Below are positions 34,696 through 45,450 of a stretch of DNA of 64,000 bases, in pieces. The stretch is from Pollenia angustigena (taxonomy: Eukaryota > Arthropoda > Insecta > Diptera > Polleniidae). The DNA is taken from positions 234,165,127 to 234,229,126 of the forward strand of contig OV884056.1 of the NCBI GenBank assembly GCA_930367215.1, read 5' to 3'. The translations under genes were made by a program, and so were the position numbers. The notes under the pieces were generated by a model. The model saw nothing but the letters and a program-made list of their open reading frames with translations. It was not told the origin of the DNA and did no database searches. Each line of letters opens with the position of its first letter. Within the stretch, counting starts at the first letter, position 1.

Positions 34696-35373
34696 ACCGT
34701 GTTCAGATATGCACCTTAATTGAGTTTTACGCAATTAATGCCGTTATTGAGCTCAATTATCCATGCAAAATTGCAATTTAGCTCAATTGATACGAAATTA
34801 TTATAAATATTGAGTAAAATTAAAATGAAACACTGTCACAAGTGTGTTTAGTGAGCAAAACACAACTTACTAAACAAACTGTTTTAAGATTAGGCAACTG
34901 AAATTACAACAAAATAACGGCCTATCCATTGTGTCTGCGCAAAAGCCAGGGGTCTAATCACCGCATACGATATCGAGCAAAATTTATCGAAATTATTTAT
35001 TTTGGTATCAAGAAATTCGATATCGAATGGAGTGTATTGAATTTGAAATAATAGCATTCGATATCGGGTAACTCGACATTACATTTACTGAGTTTTCATT
35101 CGATTTGTCAGCGTTTATCGTATGCAACAAATTTCGAAAGTTTATTCGATACGATAGTATCGAATGCGGTGATAAGACCGCAGATGTTTATTCCTTAAAG
35201 ATGTCAAAAGTTGTTTACATTTTGCTTATACAAGTACATTGTAGTTTAGGTTAAATGCTGTATGTAGAAGTAATAAAAATTTAGTAAGCTAAATTGTGTA
35301 TATGTGAACAGAAATATAATTATGTAAATAAACCGAATATTGACTCAATAAAAAATATATATCTGAACACGGT
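34696..35373. mobile_element. MITE with ACCGTGTTCAGATAT inverted ends
   Basis: The left end reads ACCGTGTTCAGATATGCACC and the right end, reversed, ACCGTGTTCAGATATATAT. TTACA and TTAAA border the CCGTG tips, a possible 4/5 duplication. The interior repeats GCTCAATT/AATTGAGC motifs near the left end. It contains another MITE at 34951-35179. Confidence 0.7.
34951..35179. mobile_element. Nested MITE rich in CGATA/TATCG motifs
   Basis: The left end reads GGTCTAATCACCGCATACGA and the right end, reversed, GGTCTTATCACCGCATTCGA. The 229-bp body has many CGATA and TATCG pentamers, often as CGATATCG. A similar short palindrome (CATTCGATATCGATCGG.., about 49965-50025) lies elsewhere in the window. Confidence 0.65.
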
Positions 35374-36725
35374 TAAAAGGGGGATTTATAAGGTGTCATA
35401 AAGTCATATGTCCTAAAATAATAACATGAAAAAATACGACTGTTGTGAACAACCCCTTGATAATTTAGTGTGCTATTTTGAATTTAAATCAGCTGATTTA
35501 AAACAAATATAAAAACATAAATATTTACCTTAAATCAAAATATTTTTTAATTCTAATCCATGAATTAAAAAATTAAATTAGATCTTTACTGACTATTTTC
35601 CATTTTCCAGACCCAAATTACAAATAAATTTTATTTTGTCCTAAGCCGATTTTTTTTGAAACCGCAAAAGCTGTGTTGCTAAAATTGCTAGCCGCAGGTT
35701 AGGCGGATAAGACTATACCATCATCTTAGACGGCTACAAAAGCATAAGCGCTCGGCTGAGTCGCTCAGCGCAGGTCTCTTCTAATTAATTACGACAGCAC
35801 AATAAACATAGCAAGCAAAGTTTTATTAATTTAAGACACTTTATGTTTACAAAGCAACAACAACATTTTTAAACTATTATAAAATGTTAGAACATTATGA
35901 CAATACAACATGATAGCACACTTTGTGAATGCCGCAATTAAGTATTTACTGATCTACACATAAGTATACAACATGGAGAATCCACAAATAAGACACAGTT
36001 TAAAAAGTAGAAAGTTTTTCCTTCGAAGCTAAGTAGAAATGGTTTTCGGAGGACGCATTAATGTAGCAGCAGAACCAGAAAATGAACCAAAAGCACACTA
36101 TGGCAGTCGTGGAGCCTCAGCCGGCGTTAAAAGGTGTAATATTTGCCAAAGTAACCACGAATATAACGCAAAACCAGAAAGTTTTGTATGGTCTGTTCTT
36201 ATCCCGTCTGTGATGAACTCTCACTAACAGGTACAGCATTTGCTTCATGCAAATCATCTCAGTAAACATATTTTTAATTTTTTTTGTTCATATTAACACA
36301 TTGCTTCCTACTTCTTTAATTACAAGGTCTTCATTATCAAATCGTTTTATTTTGTTTTCTTGCGTCTTTTCACATAAAAAATATACGAAGATACAATTGT
36401 AAACAGGCCCAATATTATTGCATGCCCAATTTTAAGAAAACCGGTTGATTAGTTAAGAAGATAAAGGGTCAGCAAGATTTTGTTTGTCGTGCTTAATTTC
36501 CAATTTTTATTTTTGATAAAAACACTGAAATTTATTGTTTATGGGATAAGCTATTCCTATGCGCATTTCACTGGTTGCCTAGGCCAGATCATCAGGAAAC
36601 TTCATCCAAAGATTTGAGAAAAACTAAAGATATAATACAAATAAATTCGCTTAACAGTTTTATTTGTATAATATGTATCATGTAAATGTTGGCCATGACT
36701 TTGTCTGAGGTGGTCCTTTCGGACT
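35374..36725. other. AT-rich intron, nothing recognised
   Basis: A 62-residue frame (36039-36227) has no recognisable domain. No inverted or direct repeats with clear ends were found. Confidence 0.4.
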
Positions 36726-37082
36726 CATAGTGGCTGAAAATTTCATTTCATTGGCCAAAAGTCCCATTTTTGTTTGTCACCGATTTCAAAAATTTTAATT
36801 TTATTTCATAGTAAACATATTAAGACTAAGGTAGCCAAAAAATTAGGTCACAATATTGGTAATTGTGGTTGTGCCGTGTTAAACCCAACTTTTTTTTAAT
36901 TCAGAAAAAAAGTGTTTTTTTTTTTTTTTTTTGAATATTTAATCCGAAAGAAATTATCATTGCACAAAAACTATCAGCGAAAATAACCTGCTTGCTTTTT
37001 TGCTAGGTTGGTAGTCTTGTTATCTTTAAAAAGGTAATATTTGCGACTGTTGTGTTATTTTTATTTGAGATGTTAGGACATA

Positions 37083-37390
37083 TTTTCTAAGCTACTATAT
37101 TTTCGTCAAATTTCAACTTTAGTAGAATAGAACTTTTGCGGACAAAAAGGGACCAAGAAGGTGAAACCACTGATGGAAAGGTGAAAGTGTTTTCTTTACC
37201 CCTGTATATACTCTTGTACCCGTTTGGAGCCGTCTGTTTAACACTTTTTTAATTTTAATGAAATTACTCAAAAAAAAATTTTCTAAACTACTATATTTTT
37301 GTCAAATTTCAACTTTAGTAGAATAGAACTTTTGCGGATCAAAAGGGATTAAGAAGGTAAAACAACTGATAGAAAGGTAATTTTAATGAA
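37083..37390 (+). repeat. Direct repeat of about 105 bp inside Transib 1
   Basis: TCAAATTTCAACTTTAGTAG and AATAGAACTTTTGCGGA, with their surroundings, occur at about 37083-37186 and 37280-37385, roughly 90% alike. AATTTTAATGAAATTACTCA also occurs after each copy. Confidence 0.75.
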
Positions 37391-37424
37391 ATTACTCAAA
37401 AAAAAAAATTATTATATATTGCAG

Positions 37425-38322
37425 ACCTATTAAATTTGAATGCAAAAAAGAAACTCATGATGCCAGTAACAAAGAAGTTAGTGATATCAAGGCCCAAATT
37501 GCAATACTACAGCCATTACAGTTAGATTTAGATGGGCAGCAAATTGAAGTTAGCTACCAATTAGTGCTAACAATGATAGATGGAAAAGTACGCCAGGCTT
37601 TGACTAACACGAAAAGTACATCCAGCTGCATCAAGCCAATTAAACCAAGTCCCGACAAAATCATTAGATAATACTGATGCATATGAATTTGGATTATCAC
37701 CACTACATGCAAGAATACGACTTATGGAACGCATACTTAAAATCAGTTATGATTTCGATTGCGGATCTTCAGGATCAATAAGAAACAAGGAAACCAACAA
37801 GGAGTTAAGACGTTCAAAAAGAAAAAATGTTCAAGATGAATATCGCAAATTTGGGTTGATTTTAGATCAGCCGAAACAATGGTCAGGCAATACAAATGAT
37901 GGCAATACCGCAAGAAGATTCTTTTCAGATCCAGAAACAGCATCTGAAATAACAGGTTTTGATTTTAACCTCATTTTTAGATTTAAAATAATCCTAGAAG
38001 TATTTGCGTGCAATGAAGAAATTGACTCTAGAAAATTTGGAGATTTTGCTAAGGAAACTGCAAAAATATATACAACCAAGTACCCATGGAGAAATATGTC
38101 TGCTACAGTTCACAAAATCCTTTATCATGGCGAAGATGTCATTAAATATCAATTGGTGCCACTTGGAGATTTATCAGAGGTCAGGAAAAAAGGAATAAGG
38201 ATTACAGATTTTATAGAGAGCACAATACTAGAAAAATTTCAGGAAATTTCCGAAATAACATAAATAACACAGAACAGACTATGGAATATTTGCAATCAAT
38301 CTTTCAATTAAATGAACAATAA
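37425..38322 (+). pseudogene. Transib transposase (RAG1-like core), copy 1
   Basis: The frame from 37432 reads RPIKFECKKET, later VSYQLVLTMIDGKVRQAL and TKSTSSC, then stops. In another frame come FGLSPLHARIRLMERILKIS and then STNDGNTARRFF-type sequence (here NTNDGNTARRFFSD), YPWRNMSATVHKILYHG and LVPLGDLSE. After a frameshift near 38185 the core continues KRNKDYRFYREHNTRKIS and ends at 38322. The order C..C, LHxxIR, GN.AR+, HK.L.HG, LSE..(Q)E.RNK runs parallel to the RAG1 core blocks ending GNFAR, FHKTLAH and SEGNESGNK, whose glutamate is the third catalytic residue. The N-terminal part with the first aspartate was not found. Frameshifts and stops make it inactive. Confidence 0.8.
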
Positions 38323-38377
38323 TTATAATTCATTAGATCTAAGACAGACATTGTATTAGTAAAAAATAATAATAAAC

Positions 38378-38625
38378 AATTTTTAGATTTAAATAACAAT
38401 CATTAACATTTTTTGTAATAATGGGACACTCAAAAAATTAAATGTTTACACTATAAAAAAATTTTAACATTAAAAATGTAACACATTGTTACAAAAGCTA
38501 TTAAAATCAATTTTTTTCTATCTTTTTTTTTAATGTTAAAATTTTTTTATAGTGTAAACATTTAATTTTTTGAGTGTCCCATTATTACAAAAAATGTTAA
38601 TGATTGTTATTTAAATCTAAAAATT
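38378..38625. repeat. Palindrome with 98-bp perfect arms
   Basis: 38378-38475 and 38528-38625 are exact reverse complements as far as I can read them (AATTTTTAGATTTAAATAAC... to ...TTTTAACATTAAAAA), around a 52-bp loop. It starts 55 bp after the Transib 1 coding end. Perfect arms in AT-rich DNA indicate a recent inverted duplication. Confidence 0.85.
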
Positions 38626-38674
38626 ACATTTTTAAATAATTAAAAAAAATAAAAAAACATATTGCACGCTAAAG

Positions 38675-39297
38675 CAAGGATCGGAAAATGTTTTTTTATT
38701 TTGTTTCTAAAAAAATATTTATTGTGCAAGTTTAAAAAATTCTACATTTTACAGAAAACAAAAAATTTCTAAAATAGTTTTGAAAAAAAAGACGTCGAAA
38801 AAAATAAATAAAATAAAGTTTTTGAAATAAAACGTTTTCTTAAAAACATAAAATAAAGTTTTTAAAATAAAACGTTTTCTTAAAAACATAAAAAAACAAA
38901 AACAAAATAATTATATTTAAGCATTGTCATAAAAATTTCATTCTTCAAAACAAATTTCAATAAAATTTATGAAGAGGTTTCTGAGAATACATACATACAT
39001 ATTTCATTTTTGAAAAATACATACATAAAAAAAAAATTCTAAAAAAAAAACGTTTTAAAAAATATTTTTCAACAAAAAAAAAAGTTTTTTGAAAATTTGT
39101 ATTTGTTTTTTTTTTACAAAAAAAGTTTTTGCTATTTTTTGAAACTATAAATTTTGTTTTCAAAGAAAATGTTTTTTTTCTTTTTCGTTTAAATTTTAAA
39201 CACAGAAAAACAATATTCTTTTTTTCACACACAAAAATTTTTTATTTAAAAAATAAAATTTAATTTTGTGTTTTCCGTTCGTAAAATCCGGTCCTTG
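38675..39297. mobile_element. hAT MITE with perfect 8-bp duplication CGCTAAAG
   Basis: The left end reads CAAGGATCGGAAAATG and the right end, reversed, CAAGGACCGGATTTTACG. CGCTAAAG borders both sides (38667-38674, 39298-39305). The interior is low-complexity A/T with repeated AAAACGTTTTCTTAAAAACA (about 38833 and 38872). Inserted in Transib 1. Confidence 0.85.
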
Positions 39298-39478
39298 CGC
39301 TAAAGTAACAAAAAATCTAAAGTTCCTCTTTGCCCTTAAATTCCACAATAACTACTCAACCGATTTTAATGAAATTTAAAGTGGAGAAAGTTTAAGAATC
39401 TATCTGTCGACTAAAATATCTCCTTCGGTTCAAAAGTTACAGATCTTTGGCCAATGAAAAACGATTTTCAGTGCACCG

Positions 39479-39506
39479 CACTGTGTCAAGAGGGTGGCCA
39501 AAAATG
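39479..39506 (+). other. Transib 2 left end: heptamer / 12-bp spacer / nonamer-like
   Basis: Heptamer CACTGTG at 39479-39485; spacer TCAAGAGGGTGG at 39486-39497 (12 bases); CCAAAAATGG from 39498. The vertebrate consensus is CACAGTG and ACAAAAACC. Confidence 0.85.
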
Positions 39507-40214
39507 GTTAAAGTCAATGTTAATTTAAAATTTTTTTTTATTTTATTTGTTTTTTAAACACTCTGGTTAGATGATATTTAAAAAATTTTCTTTAAATGTT
39601 TACAAATTTTTAAGTTATAAAGGTTCAAAGTTACGGTTTGTGTACAGCATACGAAATTTATGGGAAAAACCCAAATTTTATGTTAATTTATAATACTAAG
39701 AATTTAAGTATTTGAATGTAACGGATACCAAAATTTGTAACAGGGTTGTAAGTGATGCTTTGAGTTATAATTACAACACTGTTCTTGTTTACAAATATTG
39801 ATCATATGTGAGATACGGTTAGAAAAAAGATAGTAGTGAGGCCTTGTCAAGATTTTTCAGCAACCGTTAACTTTCGTAGAGAATTTAAAAGAAAGTAGAA
39901 ATAACACTTTTCCTGTTTTTTTATTTTGTATCTACAAGTATGTATTTTAATATATTTAAAGTTCAGCTGCTCGATATTGCTCGAACTCTTATTGCGATTG
40001 TTTTTTAGTGTCAACCTCGTTGCGGATTCGTACTATTTTTCAACTGTGGCTAGAGATAAAGCAAAACAGAACCTGCGATGTTATGCGTCATGTTAAAGAT
40101 TTTGAAGAAAATCATTTTAAGCGAGTATTATTAGAAAGGAAACAACAGAAAATTAGGCTTACTCTTTTAAAATTTTCTAACAATTGGTCTAAATATCATC
40201 GCATTAGAGATAGA

Positions 40215-41075
40215 TTTAAATGCAAAAATCAAAAATCTTAAAGTTCATTGTAAAATGCAGTTGACGATGATAGATGGTGCAGTTTTAAATGTATTAAGTG
40301 GAAACACAAGTAGTTCAACTTGTGCTTTATGTCCAGCTAAGGCCTCTGAAATTATAGATTTTCGAAAGGCCTGTGAATAAACAGTGCTATCAGTATGGAT
40401 TGTCGACATTACATGCATGGATCAAATGTTTCGAATGCATTTTGCATATTTCTTACAAACAGCATAAAAAGAAATGGAAAGTGCCACAAAAAGAAAATAA
40501 AGATCAGGTTGCTGAGCATAAGAGATATATTCAAGCAAAATTTAAGTCTGAAATGGGTCTTATAACTGATAAGGTTAAGATGGGGTATGGCACAACGAAT
40601 GATGGCAATACTGCAAGGCGATTCTTTTCTAATGTGTAACTTTCATCTTAGATTACTAATGTAGATGTAAGGTTAATAAAAAAATTTCCATTATTTTGAG
40701 AACATTTTCAAGTGGCCATTATATAAATATATCAAGTTTTGAAAAGATACTGCACTTCTATATTTCGAATTATATTCTTGGTACTATATGCCTTCAAATG
40801 TGCACAAAATTTTAGTTCATGGTATAGATTTTATTAAATATTCTACCATTACCATTGGAATGTTAACAGAAGAAGCAATAGAATCAAGTCATAAAATTAG
40901 AAGAAATGCAAGATTAACACATACGAGAAGAATAAGTAGGATTGCCTCCATGAGAGACCTCATAAAATATCTTATTCTGCAGTCAGAGCCATCAATTACG
41001 ATACAAAGTCAGAAAATACTTTTAAGAAAAAGTGATTTAAGCGATCTGAAAGATCTGATCGAAAAAAAGATTTAA
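40215..41075 (+). pseudogene. Transib transposase (RAG1-like core), copy 2
   Basis: The frame from about 40215 reads KVHCKMQLTMIDGAVLNVL, SGNTSSSTCALCPAKASEI and a stop; CALC gives the C-x2-C pair. A frameshift leads at 40376 to CYQYGLSTLHAWIKCFEC, then AKFKSEMGLITDKVKMGYG and TTNDGNTARRFFSN, then a stop. About 130 bp later comes YSWYYMPSNVHKILVHG and IGMLTEEAIESSHKIRRNAR, followed by THTRRISRIASMRDLIKYL. The glutamates in LTEEAIES fall where RAG1 has its catalytic E. The first aspartate region and a central block are deleted. The aspartate RAG1 carries after 'ALHC' is not obvious here (LHAWI). Inactive. Confidence 0.8.
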
Positions 41076-41792
41076 CGACATAAAAACAGCGAATGAATCA
41101 TTGGTAGAATCTGAAAGTGGTTACAGTGATAATTGTTAATAAGTATACTTTGATTGCCTGTAATACTTATATGAGACGCGCAAAATAGAAAGGGACCTAA
41201 GGGTTTTGTTCAAGAGAGCCATTTTAAAGATTTAAATACGTGTATCTTTGGTGTACCATCATTGAGCGTGTTGGTATTGGTCTCGACACATCTCATGACG
41301 TCAGGAACGTGTAGCTCGTCCCCAGTTCATGTTTTGTGTAGTTGGTTTTTACTGTTCCCTTTACCTTACTGGTCCCTTTCCCTATGCGCTGTCACATATG
41401 TATATATTTTATGTATATATGTAAAATATGTTATATTAAGTAAATAAAATGTATGTTTCTAAATTTCTTTTTACTGAGCGGCAAGGACTTACGTACTAAA
41501 TTAATTTTTGCAAAATAATTTTTAAATTTAGGTTGTATGGGAGGGAGGTGGCCGTGGCGCTTGTCCGAAATTTTTGAAAATAAGAAATATGTTACAACAT
41601 TAATAAATATATTCACATGCAAACTGTCGCTCTTATCTGATTACTAATTTTCAAGTTTTAACAATTTTTAAATTTTGGTTGCATGGGAGGTGGACGTGGC
41701 ACTTGTTAGCTTTTCTCGAAATTTCGCATAAATACTTCTTTTCCTAAGAAAAACATTCATGCCAATATTCACCTCCCTACTGTAGCTGCTTC

Positions 41793-41831
41793 TATTTTTG
41801 GCCACACGATGTATGAAATCGCGACACAGTG
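41793..41831 (-). other. Transib 2 right end: heptamer / 23-bp spacer / nonamer-like
   Basis: Read inward on the minus strand: CACTGTG at 41831-41825; 23 spacer bases at 41824-41802, beginning TCGCGATTTC and ending GTGTGG; CCAAAAATA at 41801-41793. Confidence 0.85.
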
Positions 41832-41839
41832 CACCGTCT

Positions 41840-42823
41840 GTACGAAGCTAAATAACAACATGAATATCGGCATATTTTTTAAACAAGCGGTAAATTTCCA
41901 ACGATTCAGAGTTATTTTTTTTACACAACATTAATCATGGTACATATTCCATACATTTCTGCATACTTAGCAAAAAAATCGTGTTTCTTGACTTATGACA
42001 CTTTTTAGGTAAATGAGCGATATGTGTTTAAGGTAATATGTGTTTGTTTTGTTAACTTAAATTTTAAAGAAAACTCTATGCAACTAAAAATACACTACCA
42101 GAAATGCATGCATGTATTCATGTTCACAAAAAAGAACAAAAGTTTTCTAATTTTTTATTTTGCAATTTTTCTTTTTTCTGTGTTTTTTTTCTGTGCATGA
42201 GAAATTATGCATGTAAATCATAACTTTACAAAATACAAACAAGTAAATAAAAAGTAAACAGAAAATGGAAAATAAAAATAAAATTTCAAAAACACATATA
42301 AATAAAAACAAAAGTTATACAAACATAAAAATATACTTAAAAAGATTTGTTAGTTAGTGGTGGTACTGTATGGAAAAGTTTTATACTTTTGCGATGTGCT
42401 TTCGTATGTGTTTTAGTGTTCATGATGAAGTGTATGAGCTGTAAGTTGGGTGAAGTTATTACTTAAATGATAGTTTTGTTTGTGTAAGGATTTTGTGTGT
42501 TCGTGTGTTTAAAAGTTCTTTTGGTTGTAGTCATGTTGTTTAGGAACAAGTCCTTCTTTTAAGGCAAAAGTTATATGTCTTTGGTTTTAGGATAATATTT
42601 TTTTATAACAAAATTTAAAGCAAAAGGTGTCATAATAACAATAATAATAATAAAAAATAATCATTTTGCAAAACTTTGTAAATTTTGAAACCAAAGATTG
42701 AGAAGTTTTTGTCTGAATATATGAATATGACTAAACCAAACATTATTAATGAAAAACTTAAGTATTTAAGAAAAAAATTTTTATCAAGGAAATAAATATT
42801 CAAGATTTTGTCTAAAAAATATA
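41840..42823. other. AT-rich intron, nothing recognised
   Basis: Simple sequence (ATAATAATAATAAAAA at about 42640) and AT-rich intron. No gene or bounded repeat seen. Confidence 0.4.
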
Positions 42824-43007
42824 CAGGGATGTGCTGGAAATCGAAAACATAAAACGCAAGAATATTAAAAGTGCTTTTTTAATAAGATTTATGTTTTAAA
42901 AAACTTTTTTAGCCAATATTATATACAAATATTTCTCTATTAAAAGTGTATTAAAAACAACCTCAAAATTCTTGCGCTTTAGGTTTTCGATTACCAGCAC
43001 ACCCCTT
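42824..43007. mobile_element. hAT-like MITE (GGGRTGTGCTGG ends)
   Basis: The left end reads CAGGGATGTGCTGGAAATCG and the right end, reversed, AAGGGGTGTGCTGGTAATCG. The arms continue with GAAAACATAAAACGCAAGAA and GAAAACCTAAAGCGCAAGAA. 184 bp, non-coding. AGGG-type tips suggest hAT; no 8-bp duplication could be matched. Confidence 0.7.
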
Positions 43008-44500
43008 ATAATTAAAAAACACAGAAAAAACTAAAAATTTGCTCTAATCACCAATTTTATACCAAATTCATAGAATCAAGCAACCCATTTGTTGATTTTG
43101 CACCTATTACCAAAATGATTATATTGATTACTAAAAATTGTTAAAATTTTATATTTTGAAGATTTTTTTTTTCAATAAATGATATTTTTAATTTTTATTA
43201 CAAAAATTATCAAAAAACTTTGCCGTTTTAAACAATGTGTTGATTGATTTTGACAATTTCCAACAACAATTTTATGAAACATTTCATTAACGGGGGGCTA
43301 ATGTAACATTCTTCATTAATCCAATGCAGGGTTACATAGGTTGAATTTTAAGGTAATTTTTCATTGGATCTGTGAAGAAAATTCTTTCAGTGTACATTAA
43401 AGTCACATAAAAGCGTAAACATTAATATTTTGTGGAAATTAGCAAGAAATAAAAAATTTTTTTTTGACATCGTTTCAGGGGTGGGTTTGGAGGGATACCT
43501 CCCCCTGCCCATAAAAGTTCAATAATGAAATTCTTATAGTATACAATCGTAAGTAATCTATTCCTTTTAATATTTATTTTTTTTTAAAAATATTATTTTA
43601 TGTAAGTGTAATTTTACGATTTCCTGGGTCCAATTTAAGGTTTTTTTTAACTTTCGACGACGTTAAAAGTTGCATTTGCTAAACGAAAGTTTGGGAAAAC
43701 TTAAAAAAAAAACCAAGTTTTTCAGAGGTTGGATTAGTTCTTCTAGGGGGAACTTTTTCCTCCTTTGTCCGATTAAATTTATTTTTGAAGTTTACCTGCC
43801 AAGTTTCATCGATCTAGGGACACTCAATAACTTTAAGGAAACAATAAAAGCTAAAATACTTTTATCGCATAGATGCATCAAAAAAGAATTTTATTTTTTG
43901 TAGCAATGTTTGGTACTCGTCAACGCTTAGCTAGAGCTTACAAAAAAAAAAAACCTTTTATACATTTGTATTGCTCAAACTTAGATGTTGACAGCATTTT
44001 GTCTGAGCCGCCATTCCCTGCACACATCCCCTGCGATAACTTGTTAGGCGGTGCATAGAATTTGAGGAACCGCCACTACCTGATCCAGAAATACCGTCAC
44101 ACATATATGCAAGAAACTAAGCGTTTCGTACAATTTCTAACACATGTTTCTCGGCATGTGGAAGACGTAATCGTGATGATGTAATGACAGTTATTTATGA
44201 AAGTCGCAACAGAATACCACAAATATTCGTTAGTTATGAAAAAAAAAATATTATACAGACTTTGTCCAGCAAAATTGTGGGTTCTATCTTGAATTTAGAA
44301 ACATGTTTCTTAGGAAACTTTTCTCAGAATTTTCCGCAGATTACGCTTCTGCTATACTATTGGTTGACAAAAAATTGACCCGCTCTAAAGTACATTGTTG
44401 TTAAAAGCGGCTTCTTTTGACTATTCAATCCTACTCGATACTTTTTCAATTTGGTACTCGATAGTACTCAATACTTAAAACGGCTTCTTGTATTTAGAAG
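43008..44500. other. Intron with small unrecognised frames
   Basis: Frames at 43670-43903 and 43873-44058 (QRLARAYKKKKPFIHLYC) are not recognised and overlap each other. They may be part of an old insertion whose ends I cannot define. Confidence 0.3.
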
Positions 44501-44986
44501 AAAAAAAATTTCAAAATTTGTGATTTTAAAGTTCGATATATTGATGAATCTCCTTTGCACGATTTTTTGTGCAGGTAAATCAAAAATGCAGTTATCTTAA
44601 ATGCATTTACCTGCCTTAATGTGCAGGTACACAATTGTGGTTACCTGCACAAAAGTGCAGCTAAAGTAAAGTGTTTGATTTAAAAGTAGAATAAATAAAA
44701 ACATAAATTAATATTTTATTAAAATTTTATTTCAATCCAGCTAGCATTTTCAATCGTCTAGGAGCTTACTGGGAATTTTACAAAGAGTCTTTTTGATCGT
44801 CGACGAGCTCATTTTTTAATTGTAGACTATTCCTCGCAAGGGAGAAACTGTTACACGTGCTGATTCGTATGAGAGATTCTTCCATAACGCAACGAAAAAC
44901 ACTAATGTTAATCGTAAAGGGAATCGTTTATGATGTACATATGTTGAGATTATCTAACGAGTCTTTTAAAAAGCATGCCAAGATTC

Positions 44987-45181
44987 AAGGCGAATTGACT
45001 AGAAGGTGGGGTCAAGTCAACAAGTGGTGTTTTTTTTTTGGTGGTCGACTTGTCAAAGTTTGTATACAAACTAGTTTTTTATGTGAACAAACCTGTTTTT
45101 TTTCTAGCAATATTTTTGACAACCCGACCACAGAAGCATTGTGGTTGTAGAATTGACCTCACCTTCTAGCAAATTCGCCTT
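44987..45181. mobile_element. MITE with 10-bp target duplication (9/10)
   Basis: The left end reads AAGGCGAATTGACTAGAAGG and the right end, reversed, AAGGCGAATTTGCTAGAAGG. The flanks are GCCAAGATTC (44977-44986) and GCCAAGAGTC (45182-45191). A duplication of 9-10 bp suggests a Mutator-like element. It contains much of a 97-residue chance frame. Confidence 0.75.
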
Positions 45182-45234
45182 GCCAAGAGTCATGTAGGAA
45201 TTATTTTACAACTCGTGCAATGCTCAGCCGTATG

Positions 45235-45450
45235 ACTAAGCTACCTAAATAAGGGCATCAGGCGTATTTTTCATGCCAAAACTTCTAATTTTCATACAAT
45301 TTCTATAAAACAAACCTTAAGGTCGCGAAATTAACACCATCCTATCGAAAATCCTTTATTTACAGATCCTTGGGCCGGTTTGTTTTATTAAAATTGTATT
45401 GGAAATAGCATTTTCATACTTAAAAAACGGTCTTATTTAGGTAGTTCAGT
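45235..45450. mobile_element. MITE with GCTACCTAAATAAG ends
   Basis: ACTAAGCTACCTAAATAAGG on the left and, reversed, ACTGAACTACCTAAATAAGA on the right. A single terminus of the same family (CTTATTTAGGTAGCTCAGTA) lies at about 53886. 216 bp, non-coding. Confidence 0.65.

Larger units (their letters stand above)
36726..39478 (+). mobile_element. Transib element 1, interrupted by a hAT element and by Transib 2
   Basis: The left end has a heptamer-like CATAGTG (36726-36732), then about 22 bp ending CATTTCATTGG, then CCAAAAGTC. The right end, reversed, has CACTGAAAATCGTTTTTCAT, TGG and CCAAAGATC. Its tip (GACGGTG, reading across the TSD after Transib 2 is removed) lies 23 bp from CCAAAG. The two ends share CTGAAAAT and CATTGGCCAAA. 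The interior holds a RAG1-like coding remnant (37425-38322). No matching 5-bp duplication remains, so it is older than Transib 2. Its outermost bases on the right are at about 41832-41838, beyond the inserted Transib 2. Confidence 0.7.
39479..41831 (+). mobile_element. Transib element 2 with 12/23 RSS-like ends
   Basis: CACCG is duplicated exactly on both sides (39474-39478, 41832-41836), as expected for Transib, which makes 5-bp GC-rich duplications. Both tips read CACTGTG, fitting the CACWRTG heptamer of Transib ends. Left: CACTGTG, 12 bp, CCAAAAATG. Right, reversed: CACTGTG, 23 bp, CCAAAAATA. The 2353-bp element contains a broken RAG1-like gene (40215-41075) and, near its right end (about 41500-41760), two diverged units with GGGAGGTGG and GTGGCAC/GTGGCGC. 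It inserted into the right terminus of Transib 1. Confidence 0.9.

Noticed and set aside
38957..39232. 91-residue lysine/phenylalanine-rich minus-strand frame
   Set aside because: Low-complexity A/T sequence inside a hAT MITE.
44857..45150. 97-residue frame as a gene
   Set aside because: It spans the border of a MITE with a 9/10 target duplication and has no recognisable domain.
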